Origin: Lanius collurio
Lineage: Eukaryota > Chordata > Aves > Passeriformes > Laniidae
Reading direction: 5' to 3'
NCBI GenBank assembly: GCA_020086605.1
Contig: JACBWW010000003.1
Location: 53,342,381 to 53,406,380, forward strand
Length of the DNA stretch: 64,000 nt
Part shown: one piece after another, positions 38,961 through 47,240 of the stretch
How positions within the stretch are numbered: the stretch's first letter is position 1
How the letters are laid out: every line of letters starts with the position of its first letter
Notes under the pieces: generated by a model
Databases searched by the model: none
What the model was told of the DNA's origin: nothing
Seen by the model: the letters and a program-made list of their open reading frames with translations, nothing else
Translations under genes and position numbers: made by a program

Positions 38961-41113
38961 TCCTGACACCAGATTTCAGTCACTGGCTGAGAGGAGGCCA
39001 TCAGGCCCAATGACAGTGCTCCACAACTTCAATGCCACCTTCCCTGGTCCCATGCTAAGAGATAAGGACCAAAACCTACTTAGTCCAGTAATCTCCACCG
39101 TTCAGTGAGGCTCTGACATGGTTAGTGCACAAAATACCTCTACAGAAACACCATGCAGGCCATTTGTCTTTGCTAGCTCCATTTAGTAACAAAACCACAT
39201 ACAGACCTACATGTCCCTGTGCTTTTAGGAGTTCCAGACATCTGATACTCTAATGCCAAACCAGCACAAATGCAATTTTCATAAGCACCCAGTTCTCTTC
39301 CTTATCCTCAAAATAAATCAGTTGTCCCAAACTGATAGTTGTAAACTCTGATTTTTGCATTTTCTATCACTGTTTTGCTCTGAATAACAACAAAGTTCAA
39401 CCTCACATCCCATTCCAGGCCATGCAGGGGAATACTGGTGTTTCCTGGGCAGAGCAGCAGCTGAAGCAGTGCCAGCCAAACTCCAGCTTCTCCCATCACA
39501 CACTCATCTCTATCCCAGCAGTGCAGACAGAAGGAGTGGGTACCCCCAGACAGCTTGGTGGGGTGGTACACTCCCTGTTGACACCACAGGAGAGCACCAT
39601 TTAAAACCACCTCTGGCTATTTTAACAGAGAGGTCCTGCAAGATCACATCAGGTGGAATAAAAAGTACCAGTTTTGAACACTGGATGCTGACTTTTGCCT
39701 CTCCTTTCCAGTAGAAGGGCAGATGCAGCCAACAACAGCAGCTTTCCATTAGGAGCCCCACCTTGTACCACCTACACATCTATGAGCCCCAGCACAACAC
39801 TTCAGTTCTGATATCCACCTTCCACCATTAATTCCATGCAAATAACAATCACAGAGCCCTTCCATCAGTCCAGACACAAAAGCAGTTAAAACCCTCTAAT
39901 ATTTATGCAACAAATACTAACTGCAAGTGTATCTTTGAGGCTGCCAGGTAAGTGCTGCCTGCAGAAGGTCATCAGACACATAACCACTTGCAGGCCAGCG
40001 ACTGCAAAGACACGTATGCCCAGGTGTTTTAAATGTACACTGAAAGACTTTAAAGCATAGAAAATTGTCCAGATTCCTCTTACTCCTTGTTGGCCAATAA
40101 TTTTAAGCTTGCATCAGCATTGGACTTCAAACACTACAGCTAATGGCAAAAATGTATACAGCAGTTGCTTTGTTTTACTCTGGATTTCAGGAAGCATAGT
40201 GCCCACATAAAATCATTTACAGTGCAAGAGTAGATCACATTATCAGACCAACATATTAGTCACATTAATATTTTTTTTGTCAAGGATTTGAAGGCACAAG
40301 AATCGGTCACTGCCACTGCTTGGTTCAATAATCTTTGCCAGTTTATTTATCTCCTATGGTTTGCTCAGCTTTCCAACCACGTGTATAAAAAGGTTTTCTC
40401 TCTTTTACTTTTTAAGTAAAAACAAAGTGGGAAAAAAATTGTGATTCACTCCCAGGACACAGAAAAATCCATTTGTGATGGAACAGAAACCATCAACACT
40501 CGCAGTTTCCTAGAAAGTCAACAACTGTTAGTAGACCTTTTTATGTTAATAACCATGGCATTCCTTTGCTTAATTTTACATAGAAAAGGTCACCATCCAT
40601 TACATTTTCCTAACATTACGAAAATGCTACATTTTAACAAACATTAACCCTCCATACTCTGCAGGTCCAAACACTAGACTTTCACTGTGGCAGAGCTTTT
40701 CAAGACACCACCATCTTCTGTGAATGCCAAAATCTCCAGTGGAGCACAAGCACTGGTTAAACTACCCAGCACAAAAAGGAGCACAGGACTCTGGGTCAGG
40801 TTGTGCTGCTCTTGCCACTGCTCTAGCTAGGTCTGAAATGGATTTACCAGAGTCAGGAATAAAGCCTGCAAAACCCACCATGTTTCATGTGCTGAGTTGT
40901 CTGTTTGTGGCACCAGGGCTCTGCAAGACCAACTCTTTAATCTCTAAGGGTTTGTTTAGTTTTCACAGCTAACACATGTTGTGCATGTTATTTCAGAGAG
41001 CTTGCAGTGATCTAATAATAAAGATGATTAAAAGCAAAGAAAAGGCAAGTTGGTGGGATGACAACTAGCAAAACGGAGAAAGCCATGGTGTATTCAATTC
41101 TATTTAAAATGTG

Positions 41114-41119
41114 TGTGTA
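41114..41119. repeat. Target-site duplication, left copy (provirus)
   Basis: tgtgta immediately before the 5' LTR matches the six bases after the 3' LTR exactly. It shows that both LTRs came in together in one integration event, not by later rearrangement. Confidence 0.85.
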
Positions 41120-41410
41120 TGTGGAGGTACCTCTCCCCTGAAGTCCTGGGAGGAGGGACCCTGCAGGGTGTGGGTCTGTCCCTGTCCCTGCTCCCATGTC
41201 ACGTATGCCCCATGCCTGTTCCTGATTGGGTGGTTTGGGTGCCCGGGCCCGGGAAGAGAGGAGGGTCCCATGACTGGGGTCTGCCTGGGAACTCCAACCA
41301 TGTGGCTGGAGGAATAAAACATCTCTGAACATCTACAAAAATATCGCTTCGTCTTTCCTTCCAAGTTCATCGCTGTCTTATACTTGTTGTAAGGATTCCC
41401 CATTACAACA
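41120..41410 (+). repeat. 5' LTR of the provirus
   Basis: 291 bp, from tgtggaggtacc to cattacaaca, with TG and CA ends. AATAAA at 41313-41318 and the following about 90 bases up to the CA end define R/U5. It is 9 bp longer than the 3' LTR because of a 6-bp indel near 41190 and a 3-bp indel near 41303. No clear TATA box is visible, and U3 is GC-rich. The short length is usual for avian class II elements. Confidence 0.9.
41313..41318 (+). terminator. Polyadenylation signal, 5' LTR
   Basis: AATAAA in ggaggaataaaacatc. The matching signal is present in the 3' LTR at 43523-43528, which would have ended the viral RNA. Confidence 0.7.
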
Positions 41411-41415
41411 AATGA

Positions 41416-41433
41416 TGGAGATATGTAGGCATT
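41416..41433 (+). other. Possible primer-binding site
   Basis: The first TGG after the 5' LTR starts at 41416, five bases past the LTR end, and begins tggagatatgtaggcatt. A primer-binding site should start TGG and pair with a tRNA 3' end. I cannot assign a cellular tRNA, so the site is either mutated or misplaced. Position is the only support. Confidence 0.35.
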
Positions 41434-41535
41434 CGATCCCTGAAAACGATTTCTAAAGGTCCGGAGTACCCCGATGGGAATTGTGAGTAATTGAACTTTC
41501 TTATTGTCTTGTTTTTGGCTGTACTTTCTGACCAG

Positions 41536-42081
41536 ATGGAGAAATCAGGAGTTGTGGCTATCTGAGCCACAGAAAAAAAATGTACTTGGAAGTGAAAGAA
41601 ATACTAGCGCAACAAAATGCAAAACTGGACCCAGGACATTTAGAACACTTCGTTAACTGGCTTTTCAAAAATTTCTTTTATGTCAACTTGAGACTTAATT
41701 TTTGATGTTGGCTTTCCTGTGTCTAGAGGGGACAATTTTTGGAAAGAAATCAATGAGTTGATAATGATCCAGTCAAGAAGTGGAATGGTAGTAGAATTGA
41801 TCCTAGCATCTTTTGCAATTGAAGATGCTCTCATAAAGCACATACTCGGTCCCAGTAACACAGAGGTGCCTGTGGCGGAGTCACCCAGCCCCCCTAAAAG
41901 CACAAGCCGTAGAGCAGACCCCATCCCTGTATCGGAGTGCACTCACGAGGGACAGCGGGCGAGAGAGCGACGATGAAGATGCTGGATGCGAGAGTGCATT
42001 CCTAGGGGTCTCCGAGGTATTCTTACAGTGAGTAAAGAAGAACAGATAGTAGAAATAGCTGCTGAAAAACGCAAAAAGTGA
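41536..42081 (+). pseudogene. Broken gag remnant, matrix-like
   Basis: An ATG at 41536 opens a frame that is lost at a TGA (41563). Protein-like sequence continues from an ATG at 41580 in another frame for about 40 codons, then moves back to the first frame at a T run near 41699-41703. Both shifts lie at homopolymers (A at 41572-41580, T at 41699-41703), suggesting small indels after insertion. The later part (41701-41973) includes NFWKEINELI and SFAIEDALIKHILG, helical text with a spaced tryptophan, consistent in size and position with a retroviral matrix domain followed by a Ser/Pro/Arg-rich region. In-frame TGA stops lie at 41974 and 42079, the first within a CGA-CGA-like context. Assignment to Gag rests mainly on position after the leader. 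No capsid or zinc-knuckle nucleocapsid is visible. Confidence 0.55.
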
Positions 42082-42678
42082 GCCACGAGAGCAGAGGTGC
42101 GAGCAGCGAGGGCAGCAGTGGCAGAGGCACGTCCTGGCAATGGCCGCCCCGCGCTGCGTGGTGAGCGACGGTCCGAGCCCGAGCCCCACGCCAGGAAAGG
42201 CAGCGGCGGTAGCGGCAGTCGCTATGGGGACCGCAGGAGCCACGCCGAGCCGGAGCAGCGTGGGGGCGAGAAGGGAACCGCGCTAACACCCAGCAGCAAC
42301 ACAGCCAACAGCAACAGCAGCAGCAGCGCCGGCGGCACAAAGCCGCACGCACACGAACGCCTCACAGGGCACGGCCGTGCAGCTGCGCTAAAGCCCAGAA
42401 AGCACGGAGCAGCTGTGCGGAGCTCCAGAGGGGAAGTGAGCACAGCGCCAAGCGGCGGCGCAGAGGGGGCCGAAGGCGGAGCAGCCGGCAGGGTCAGTGT
42501 GCACCAGCACGGCCAGACGGGATCTGCTTGGCCCCACACGCGATCCCGAGGAGTCAAAACCCCGCAACAGGAACGCGTTGGTGGCCCTGGCCCCAGCAGT
42601 CCCGGCTGCGGCAGCTCCGGCACGAGAGCGAGCAAAGCTGAAAGTGAAAGGAAGAACAAAGGAACTCGGAAAAATGAA
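42082..42678 (+). pseudogene. GC-rich linker joining gag remnant and cold-shock domain
   Basis: In the same frame as the later gag part and the downstream domain, this stretch is open for about 200 codons and rich in Ala, Gly, Ser, Arg and Pro. It has many CpGs and stands out sharply from the AT-rich surroundings. A CAG/CAA/AAC-type trinucleotide tract lies at about 42288-42332. Vertebrate Y-box proteins have an Ala/Pro/Gly-rich N-terminal domain from GC-rich DNA, so at least the end of this linker may be captured host sequence. A second frame near 42570-42620 also reads Ala/Pro-rich (VALAPAVPAAAAPA), so a frameshift is possible. Because the DNA is GC-rich, other frames on both strands are open too, and openness alone is weak evidence of coding. 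Confidence 0.45.
42288..42332 (+). repeat. CAG/CAA/AAC trinucleotide tract
   Basis: An imperfect triplet run (cagcagcaac, then caacagcaacagcagcagcag) in the GC-rich linker. In the gag-domain frame it reads Ser/Asn, as SSNTANSNSSSS. Confidence 0.7.
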
Positions 42679-43062
42679 AAGGTTATTGCAGCTAGGGTTT
42701 TTGGAATTGTAAAATGATATAATGTAAAGAAAAATTATGGTTTCTTTTTGAAAAATGATACAGGATAAAGTATTTTCGTCCATGAATCTGCTATTGTGAA
42801 AAAGAACCCCAAAAGTAATGTTCCAAACTTAGAAGAAGGAGGAGTAGAATTTAAAATTGTGCAAGGAAGAAAAGGCCCACAGGCAGCATGTGTTACAGGC
42901 CCTGGGGGTGCTCCTGTGAAAGGCAGTAGATATGCTAGACAATATCCCCATAATCCCTATCCTTTCCCCTATCCCACCTTCCCCTTTTATCCCATGTCCC
43001 TTTATTTCCCAAATTTCCCTTTCTGGTTCCCCTCACAAACTAGGCTTTTCCATTTGCCATGA
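42679..43062 (+). pseudogene. Captured Y-box-type cold-shock domain with altered tail
   Basis: Codons at 42679-42936 encode a cold-shock domain of the vertebrate Y-box family (YBX1/YBX2/YBX3), an RNA- and DNA-binding fold. The opening KVIAARVFGIVK matches the family's first strand. The RNP1-like motif is KNYGFF (family NGYGF), the RNP2-like motif is IFVHESAI (family VFVHQTAI), and the end is [15 protein letters not shown], which marks YBX rather than LIN28. By eye it aligns almost without gaps, about one codon shorter between the RNP2-like motif and VEF. Two in-frame stops break it: TGA at 42715, where the family has Trp after VK, and TAA at 42766, just before the RNP2-like motif. The domain is contiguous, while in host YBX genes it is split by introns, so it came from cDNA. 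After the domain the usual basic/aromatic islands are absent and a Pro/Phe/Tyr-rich tail runs to the TGA at 43060. The exact YBX parent is not clear. Confidence 0.85.
42937..43053 (+). repeat. Pyrimidine-rich degenerate repeat coding a Pro/Phe/Tyr tail
   Basis: A run of tatccc, cctttc and ttcccc-like hexamers covers about 42943-43030. In frame it reads [13 protein letters not shown] and similar. It is unlike the Arg-rich C-terminal islands of host Y-box proteins and may be viral, or host sequence from elsewhere. The C/T-rich strand may also bind polypyrimidine-binding proteins, but that is speculation. Confidence 0.6.
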
Positions 43063-43321
43063 ACCCCTTTGCAATGCCAATGGGGGGATGAAAAGGAGAG
43101 AGGGAAGAAATTAACTGTCATTTTCTAAGATTCCAGCAGGTACAGAAAGAAAAAAACCCTCTCCTGACTCAGCTTCCATCTGATGCATGCTCAAGTCCTG
43201 TCTCCCTTCTGATACTACAAAGAAAATACGTTTGGACATTTGGGGACTCAAGATAGTGGCTTCTCTTCTTTTGAAATTGTTTAGTTATGTTTATTCAACT
43301 GCTTCTAATGTTCTTTTATTT
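43063..43321 (+). other. 3' internal region of provirus, no coding seen
   Basis: Between the end of the captured frame and the polypurine tract there is no long open frame and no envelope-like sequence. It probably represents viral 3' sequence upstream of the LTR. Confidence 0.5.
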
Positions 43322-43333
43322 AAAAAGAAAGGG
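43322..43333 (+). other. Probable polypurine tract
   Basis: aaaaagaaaggg ends five bases before the 3' LTR. It is the only purine run in the right place and would prime plus-strand synthesis. The gap of five bases mirrors the five-base gap between the 5' LTR and the TGG at 41416. Confidence 0.6.
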
Positions 43334-43338
43334 TGAAC

Positions 43339-43620
43339 TGTGGAGGTGCCTCTCCCCTGAAGTCCTGGGAGGAGGGACCCTGCAGTGTACGAGTCTGTCC
43401 CTGTCCCCATGTCATGTGTGCCCCATACCTGTTCCTGATTAGATGGGTGGGGTGCCTGGGCCCAGGAAGAGAGGAGGGTCCCATGACTGGAGGCTACCTG
43501 GGAACTCCAGCCATGCTGGAGGAATAAATCATCTCTGAACATCTAAAGAAATATCGCTTCATATTTCCTTCCAAGTTCATCACTGTCTTATAATTGTTGT
43601 AAGGATTCTCCATTACAACA
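43339..43620 (+). repeat. 3' LTR of the provirus
   Basis: 282 bp, from tgtggaggtgcc to cattacaaca, collinear with the 5' LTR. AATAAA lies at 43523-43528. Differences from the 5' LTR are scattered, many are transitions, and they include losses of 6 bp and 3 bp. This pattern is expected from independent decay after a single insertion. Confidence 0.9.
43523..43528 (+). terminator. Polyadenylation signal, 3' LTR
   Basis: AATAAA in ggaggaataaatcatc, at the position equivalent to the signal in the 5' LTR. It would define the 3' end of the genomic transcript. Confidence 0.7.
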
Positions 43621-43626
43621 TGTGTA
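43621..43626. repeat. Target-site duplication, right copy (provirus)
   Basis: tgtgta directly after the final CA of the 3' LTR, identical to 41114-41119. Confidence 0.85.
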
Positions 43627-43679
43627 CATGCAGGAGGCATGTAAACGAAAATGATGATCTATACATCAGTTCTGAACAT

Positions 43680-43724
43680 ACACTTAAATCACACATACAC
43701 AATCAGACACTTAAATCACACATA
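43680..43724 (+). repeat. Two-copy 27-bp direct repeat
   Basis: acacttaaatcacacata occurs at 43680-43697 and again at 43707-43724, a period of 27 bp. It lies 60 bp past the provirus and seems unrelated to it. Confidence 0.85.
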
Positions 43725-44399
43725 ACCCCCACAGCATAGAAAAACCTGAACACCACCAAACATAACATACTCCACCTACTTAAGACTATTTCCCTTCTCA
43801 CAGAGGATATGGCTCTGATAATTTAACTTTGGTGCAAGAAATTTCAGTTTGGGTGAAAGCTTTTGTTTTTAATAACATCCATTTGGCTTCCAGAAGCAAT
43901 GCCCAACACAGGTAGAGCAAGTTATATGAGATTAACATAAAGCTTTAAGTTCATATTATGTCAAAATGTACCTCTCCCCCATCCATGTGTGCTCCCAGGC
44001 ATCGTTTTGACCAGTCATTTCCCTCTTGGTTTCTTCCTTTTTAGATTGACTCCTAGCAAAAATCTCAAACTACAAATGTACTTGCACACATTTTCCATAC
44101 ACAAACACCACACTTTATTGTATTTAAATATGGGGGGAAAAGACAGATTGAGTGAACTATTCAAAGCCACAAGCACAGCACAGGAGAATTCATATTCAAG
44201 ACCTTCCCGGATTCGAGTTCAGCATATTAGATCATTCCTTCCTGCAATAGCGTTTTTCTTTATCTAGACTTTGCCACAATAACAAATCAAACCCCTCCAC
44301 AAATAGCATCAAAGATGCCATTATCCACAACAGACTTACATCAGGGATGAATAACTGCAGTACCCAGAAGGTAAAAAGGTGCTGAAAATAAGATATTAA

Positions 44400-44640
44400 G
44401 AGCCAAATTAATTGGTGACATAAGCAGGTACAAGTACATTGAGCGAAATGGAGTAGCTTATGCCTGCCGTGAATATAACCATAAGCATTTAGCAGGTTCT
44501 TCCTCGAGCCTTTGTTTAAACAAATCTGAATTTATTAGTCTGCTGCTGAATAAATATGATAAACTCTTATTGAAATTATCCTCTGGTGAGCAGCAATAAA
44601 TACTAGGCAATAGTCTTTGAAGTGATCCATTATCTTAAAC
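44400..44640. promoter_or_regulatory. Candidate conserved non-coding element
   Basis: AT-rich with many TAAT/ATTA and AATAAA-like cores (gccaaattaattggtgac, ctgctgaataaatatg), a few retained CpGs (gagcgaaa, gccgtg, ctcgag) and no frame or repeat. Constraint is guessed from texture only. Confidence 0.2.
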
Positions 44641-46979
44641 TGGCTAAGAGCAACTCCAGGTTTTCTACATGCACAGACAAAAGTTATATTCAGTACAAGT
44701 GACTACAAAATAGTGTACTGCTGCGAGTTTGGGGATGCACATGGAAATATTTCCAAGCTCAGTTCCAAATCAAGCAACTCAAGACACCCCATCTCCATGG
44801 AGTTCATACGGTAACAATACAGAACATTTTCATACATAATTTACAAACTACTATGAAAAGCTAGAGGTCAAAACTTCCAGAGCATAATGTAACAGGGAAA
44901 ATGTGCACGGCATGTTGGATCAGCTTTTCTGATATTACAAAAAAATGGAGCAAAAACACAGGCAGCATTTGTAATTAGGAAGAAGAAAGTCAGCTTCTGT
45001 CAGATGAAGCATCCAAACAGGCTTCAGAGTTTATTTCATTAACAAGTATTTAGACACACACACAGGCCTCAAACAGGAAAGCGGGAGAGAAAAATCCTGA
45101 ACAAAGAATCCAGTTTGTGCTCCATTATCCAAACACACACCCAGCGCCACTTTAGTACTTCCCAGTGTTCTCCAAATACAATGTTTAACAAACCTTTGTG
45201 TTGTGAGACACTTCCAAGCATTGCATTTTAATACCACAGACGATGACATCTCTTGGATGTTTCCATCACCAGAAGCTGAGGCTCAGGTGGCTGCTTAACC
45301 ATCCCCTGCATAGGGACAGAAAGCAGGCAGTGCCTATCTTCCACATCATCCCTCCAAAGATATTACTTATGGCAATGATGCAACCACCATTAAACTCTTG
45401 GTGCAGCCACACTGAGGGGCATACTGAGGGCTGCCCCTAGAGGCAGTGCTGCCTCCAGACCCCTCCCTGGTCCTGCATTCCCCTTCCCATGTAGCGGCAA
45501 AGTGTCTCAAATACCCCTGCAACACCTGCTTCCCAATGCAACCATGCCTGATTCTTTGTACAAAATAAAAACCAAAAGTAAAACACATAAGCACGTAATA
45601 TAAAATTTGCATAATGGATGTGAGACAGAAAATAAGACAATTTAACTAAAGTGATTACATAGACACAAACTCTCTGCCAAATGGATACAAAACAAACATG
45701 CTCTGTTTTAAAATACAAGTTGCACATCATTTTTACCATGTTTAAAAGAAAATCACACTCTTTAAACCAGAGGCCTGGCTGCAACATGCAGGAAGCCTGC
45801 GGCGTAGATGACATCTCCCTGCAGGCTGTGTTCCCTCTGCCTCCATACTGGTCTCACACCAGTTTCAGGTGAGATGGCACCTTAACAGAGCTGGGTGCCT
45901 CAGTGTATAGCTGTCTTGGCCCAAACCCTGCCAGATCTACCTCAGCAGATCACACTTTGGTGTTTTGGTTTGGTTTCTAATGAAATTTGGAGCAGTGAAG
46001 CAAGTTTACACAAGGTTTTTGCTTTGAAATCACATGCACCATTCAGCACTGACAGCTCTCAGATTTGGTTTGTTTGTGAATTAAGATGACAGACACAAAT
46101 GCCCTCACACCAGAAGTTCTCCAGATCAACATGGAGGTGCTTCAAGCCATGAAGAGCATTTTTGTTCCAGGCCTATTTGTTTCAACTATATCACATTAAA
46201 AATTGAGAGCGTAACCTTCTCACCTCCTCACTACTCAAACAGTGCAACCCTACTTGTTGTAGCAAATATGAGAGGAAACAGAGATGAGAGGGAAGAAAAA
46301 GCTACTACAACATAAGATGTAGTGCTGCTTTTCTAATTCTTAATTCTCCCCCTTCTTCCATCCTTGGGTTTTCACACACAACATTTCTCTCCTTGAGAGC
46401 TCTTTAATGCTTGCCCTGCTTCTTTTGATGCCCGAATGATGTCTCACCCAGTACACATCAACCCTGGCACTGGGCCACCCCAGCAGGACAGAGGTCATCT
46501 CATACACCCTGGCACAGCTCAACCAGAGACCCCTTTTTCTATAGGAGAAAGCATAAACCTTCATGCCCTCGATCCTGAGTATACACTCTACTACAGCGGT
46601 CTATTTTACTGTTTAAAGCAGTATACGAATTGTTTTTCTTCTAAACCACTCCTACTTTAGGGTCACCTTTATTATCTCCCCCTAACTCCAAAATTACAAG
46701 GTTCATCAGCAGACTAATTCCTAACAAAGATGTTGATAAACAGAAATAGGTCAGACAACAGCTCTGTCTATACTTAAGAAAATATTGCACTGTCTGCAGC
46801 CTCCAGATCTTCACTTTGGCTTTCCTTTGGAATCTCAAAGATGGCACCTTTGTCTATGCATTTTTCTGTCTCAAACACTCCTGCAAATTTACTGCTATTT
46901 GCCTGTGACAACACCAGCAACTGAGAATATCCTCTGCCAAAGACAGCTGTTGCCTTGATTCAGCCCTTTTGCACTAAAG

Positions 46980-47240
46980 CCTCCACCTGACAGCAGTACG
47001 TCTGTCCTTTCCTCCGCTTGTTTCTAACCTACCCAACAAGCAGATGCAGAGACAGCATCTACGTGAAGATGTTTCATCAGAAGTACACCGCTCTGACAGC
47101 AAACTGCCAGTATTCAGTAAAACCCATCGAGGAAACAGCTGCATTTAAGAACCAGATCTTCCGAGTCTCTTTTCCTTCTCCCTTCTTCCCACCGGTCTTG
47201 TTTCACCCGAGTATCTTCCCCCAGCAGTTGTAAGGAAAAG
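46980..47240. promoter_or_regulatory. CpG-retaining block, possible conserved element or exon
   Basis: About eight CpGs fall between 46998 and 47208, far above the local level. A plus-strand frame is open from 47018 to a TAA at 47231, but I recognise no domain and see no firm splice sites. A non-coding conserved element and a short unknown exon are both possible. Confidence 0.25.

Larger units (their letters stand above)
29074..41113. other. Unique non-coding DNA, no gene seen
   Basis: About 12 kb without a supportable gene. Items seen are a 20-base poly-A run at about 31386-31405, a 12-bp inverted repeat at 32324-32387, an A-rich and TAAT-rich stretch at 34300-34560, and the possible conserved blocks given separately. 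GC-richer patches near 33640-33760 and 33850-34140 have open frames on both strands and no domains. The 138-codon plus frame at 38132-38548 has no recognisable domain. Confidence 0.55.
41114..43626 (+). mobile_element. Short provirus carrying a captured Y-box cold-shock domain
   Basis: This is a complete insertion: LTR, internal region of 1,928 bp, LTR, flanked by an exact 6-bp duplication (tgtgta at 41114-41119 and 43621-43626). A 6-bp duplication fits alpha/beta-type retroviruses (class II, ERVK-like). The internal region holds, in order, a short leader with a possible primer-binding site, a broken matrix-like gag remnant, a GC-rich linker, a Y-box-type cold-shock domain, a proline/aromatic-rich tail and a possible polypurine tract. 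There is no trace of protease, reverse transcriptase, integrase or envelope. The plan matches acute transforming retroviruses, where a host cDNA replaces most viral genes. It needed a helper virus to move. Hand alignment of the LTRs gives about 26 substitutions and two small indels over about 282 bases (roughly 9%), so it is an old insertion and this copy is inactive. Confidence 0.88.

Noticed and set aside
42222..42783. Long minus-strand frames across the GC-rich part of the provirus
   Set aside because: They are shadows of the GC-rich linker on the opposite strand. The Y-box domain and the LTR orientation fix plus as the sense strand.
42679..42936. LIN28 or a bacterial-type cold-shock protein as source of the domain
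   Set aside because: The [15 protein letters not shown] end, the spacing and the Lys-rich loop after the RNP2-like motif fit the Y-box family better. Bacterial proteins are shorter and lack this end.
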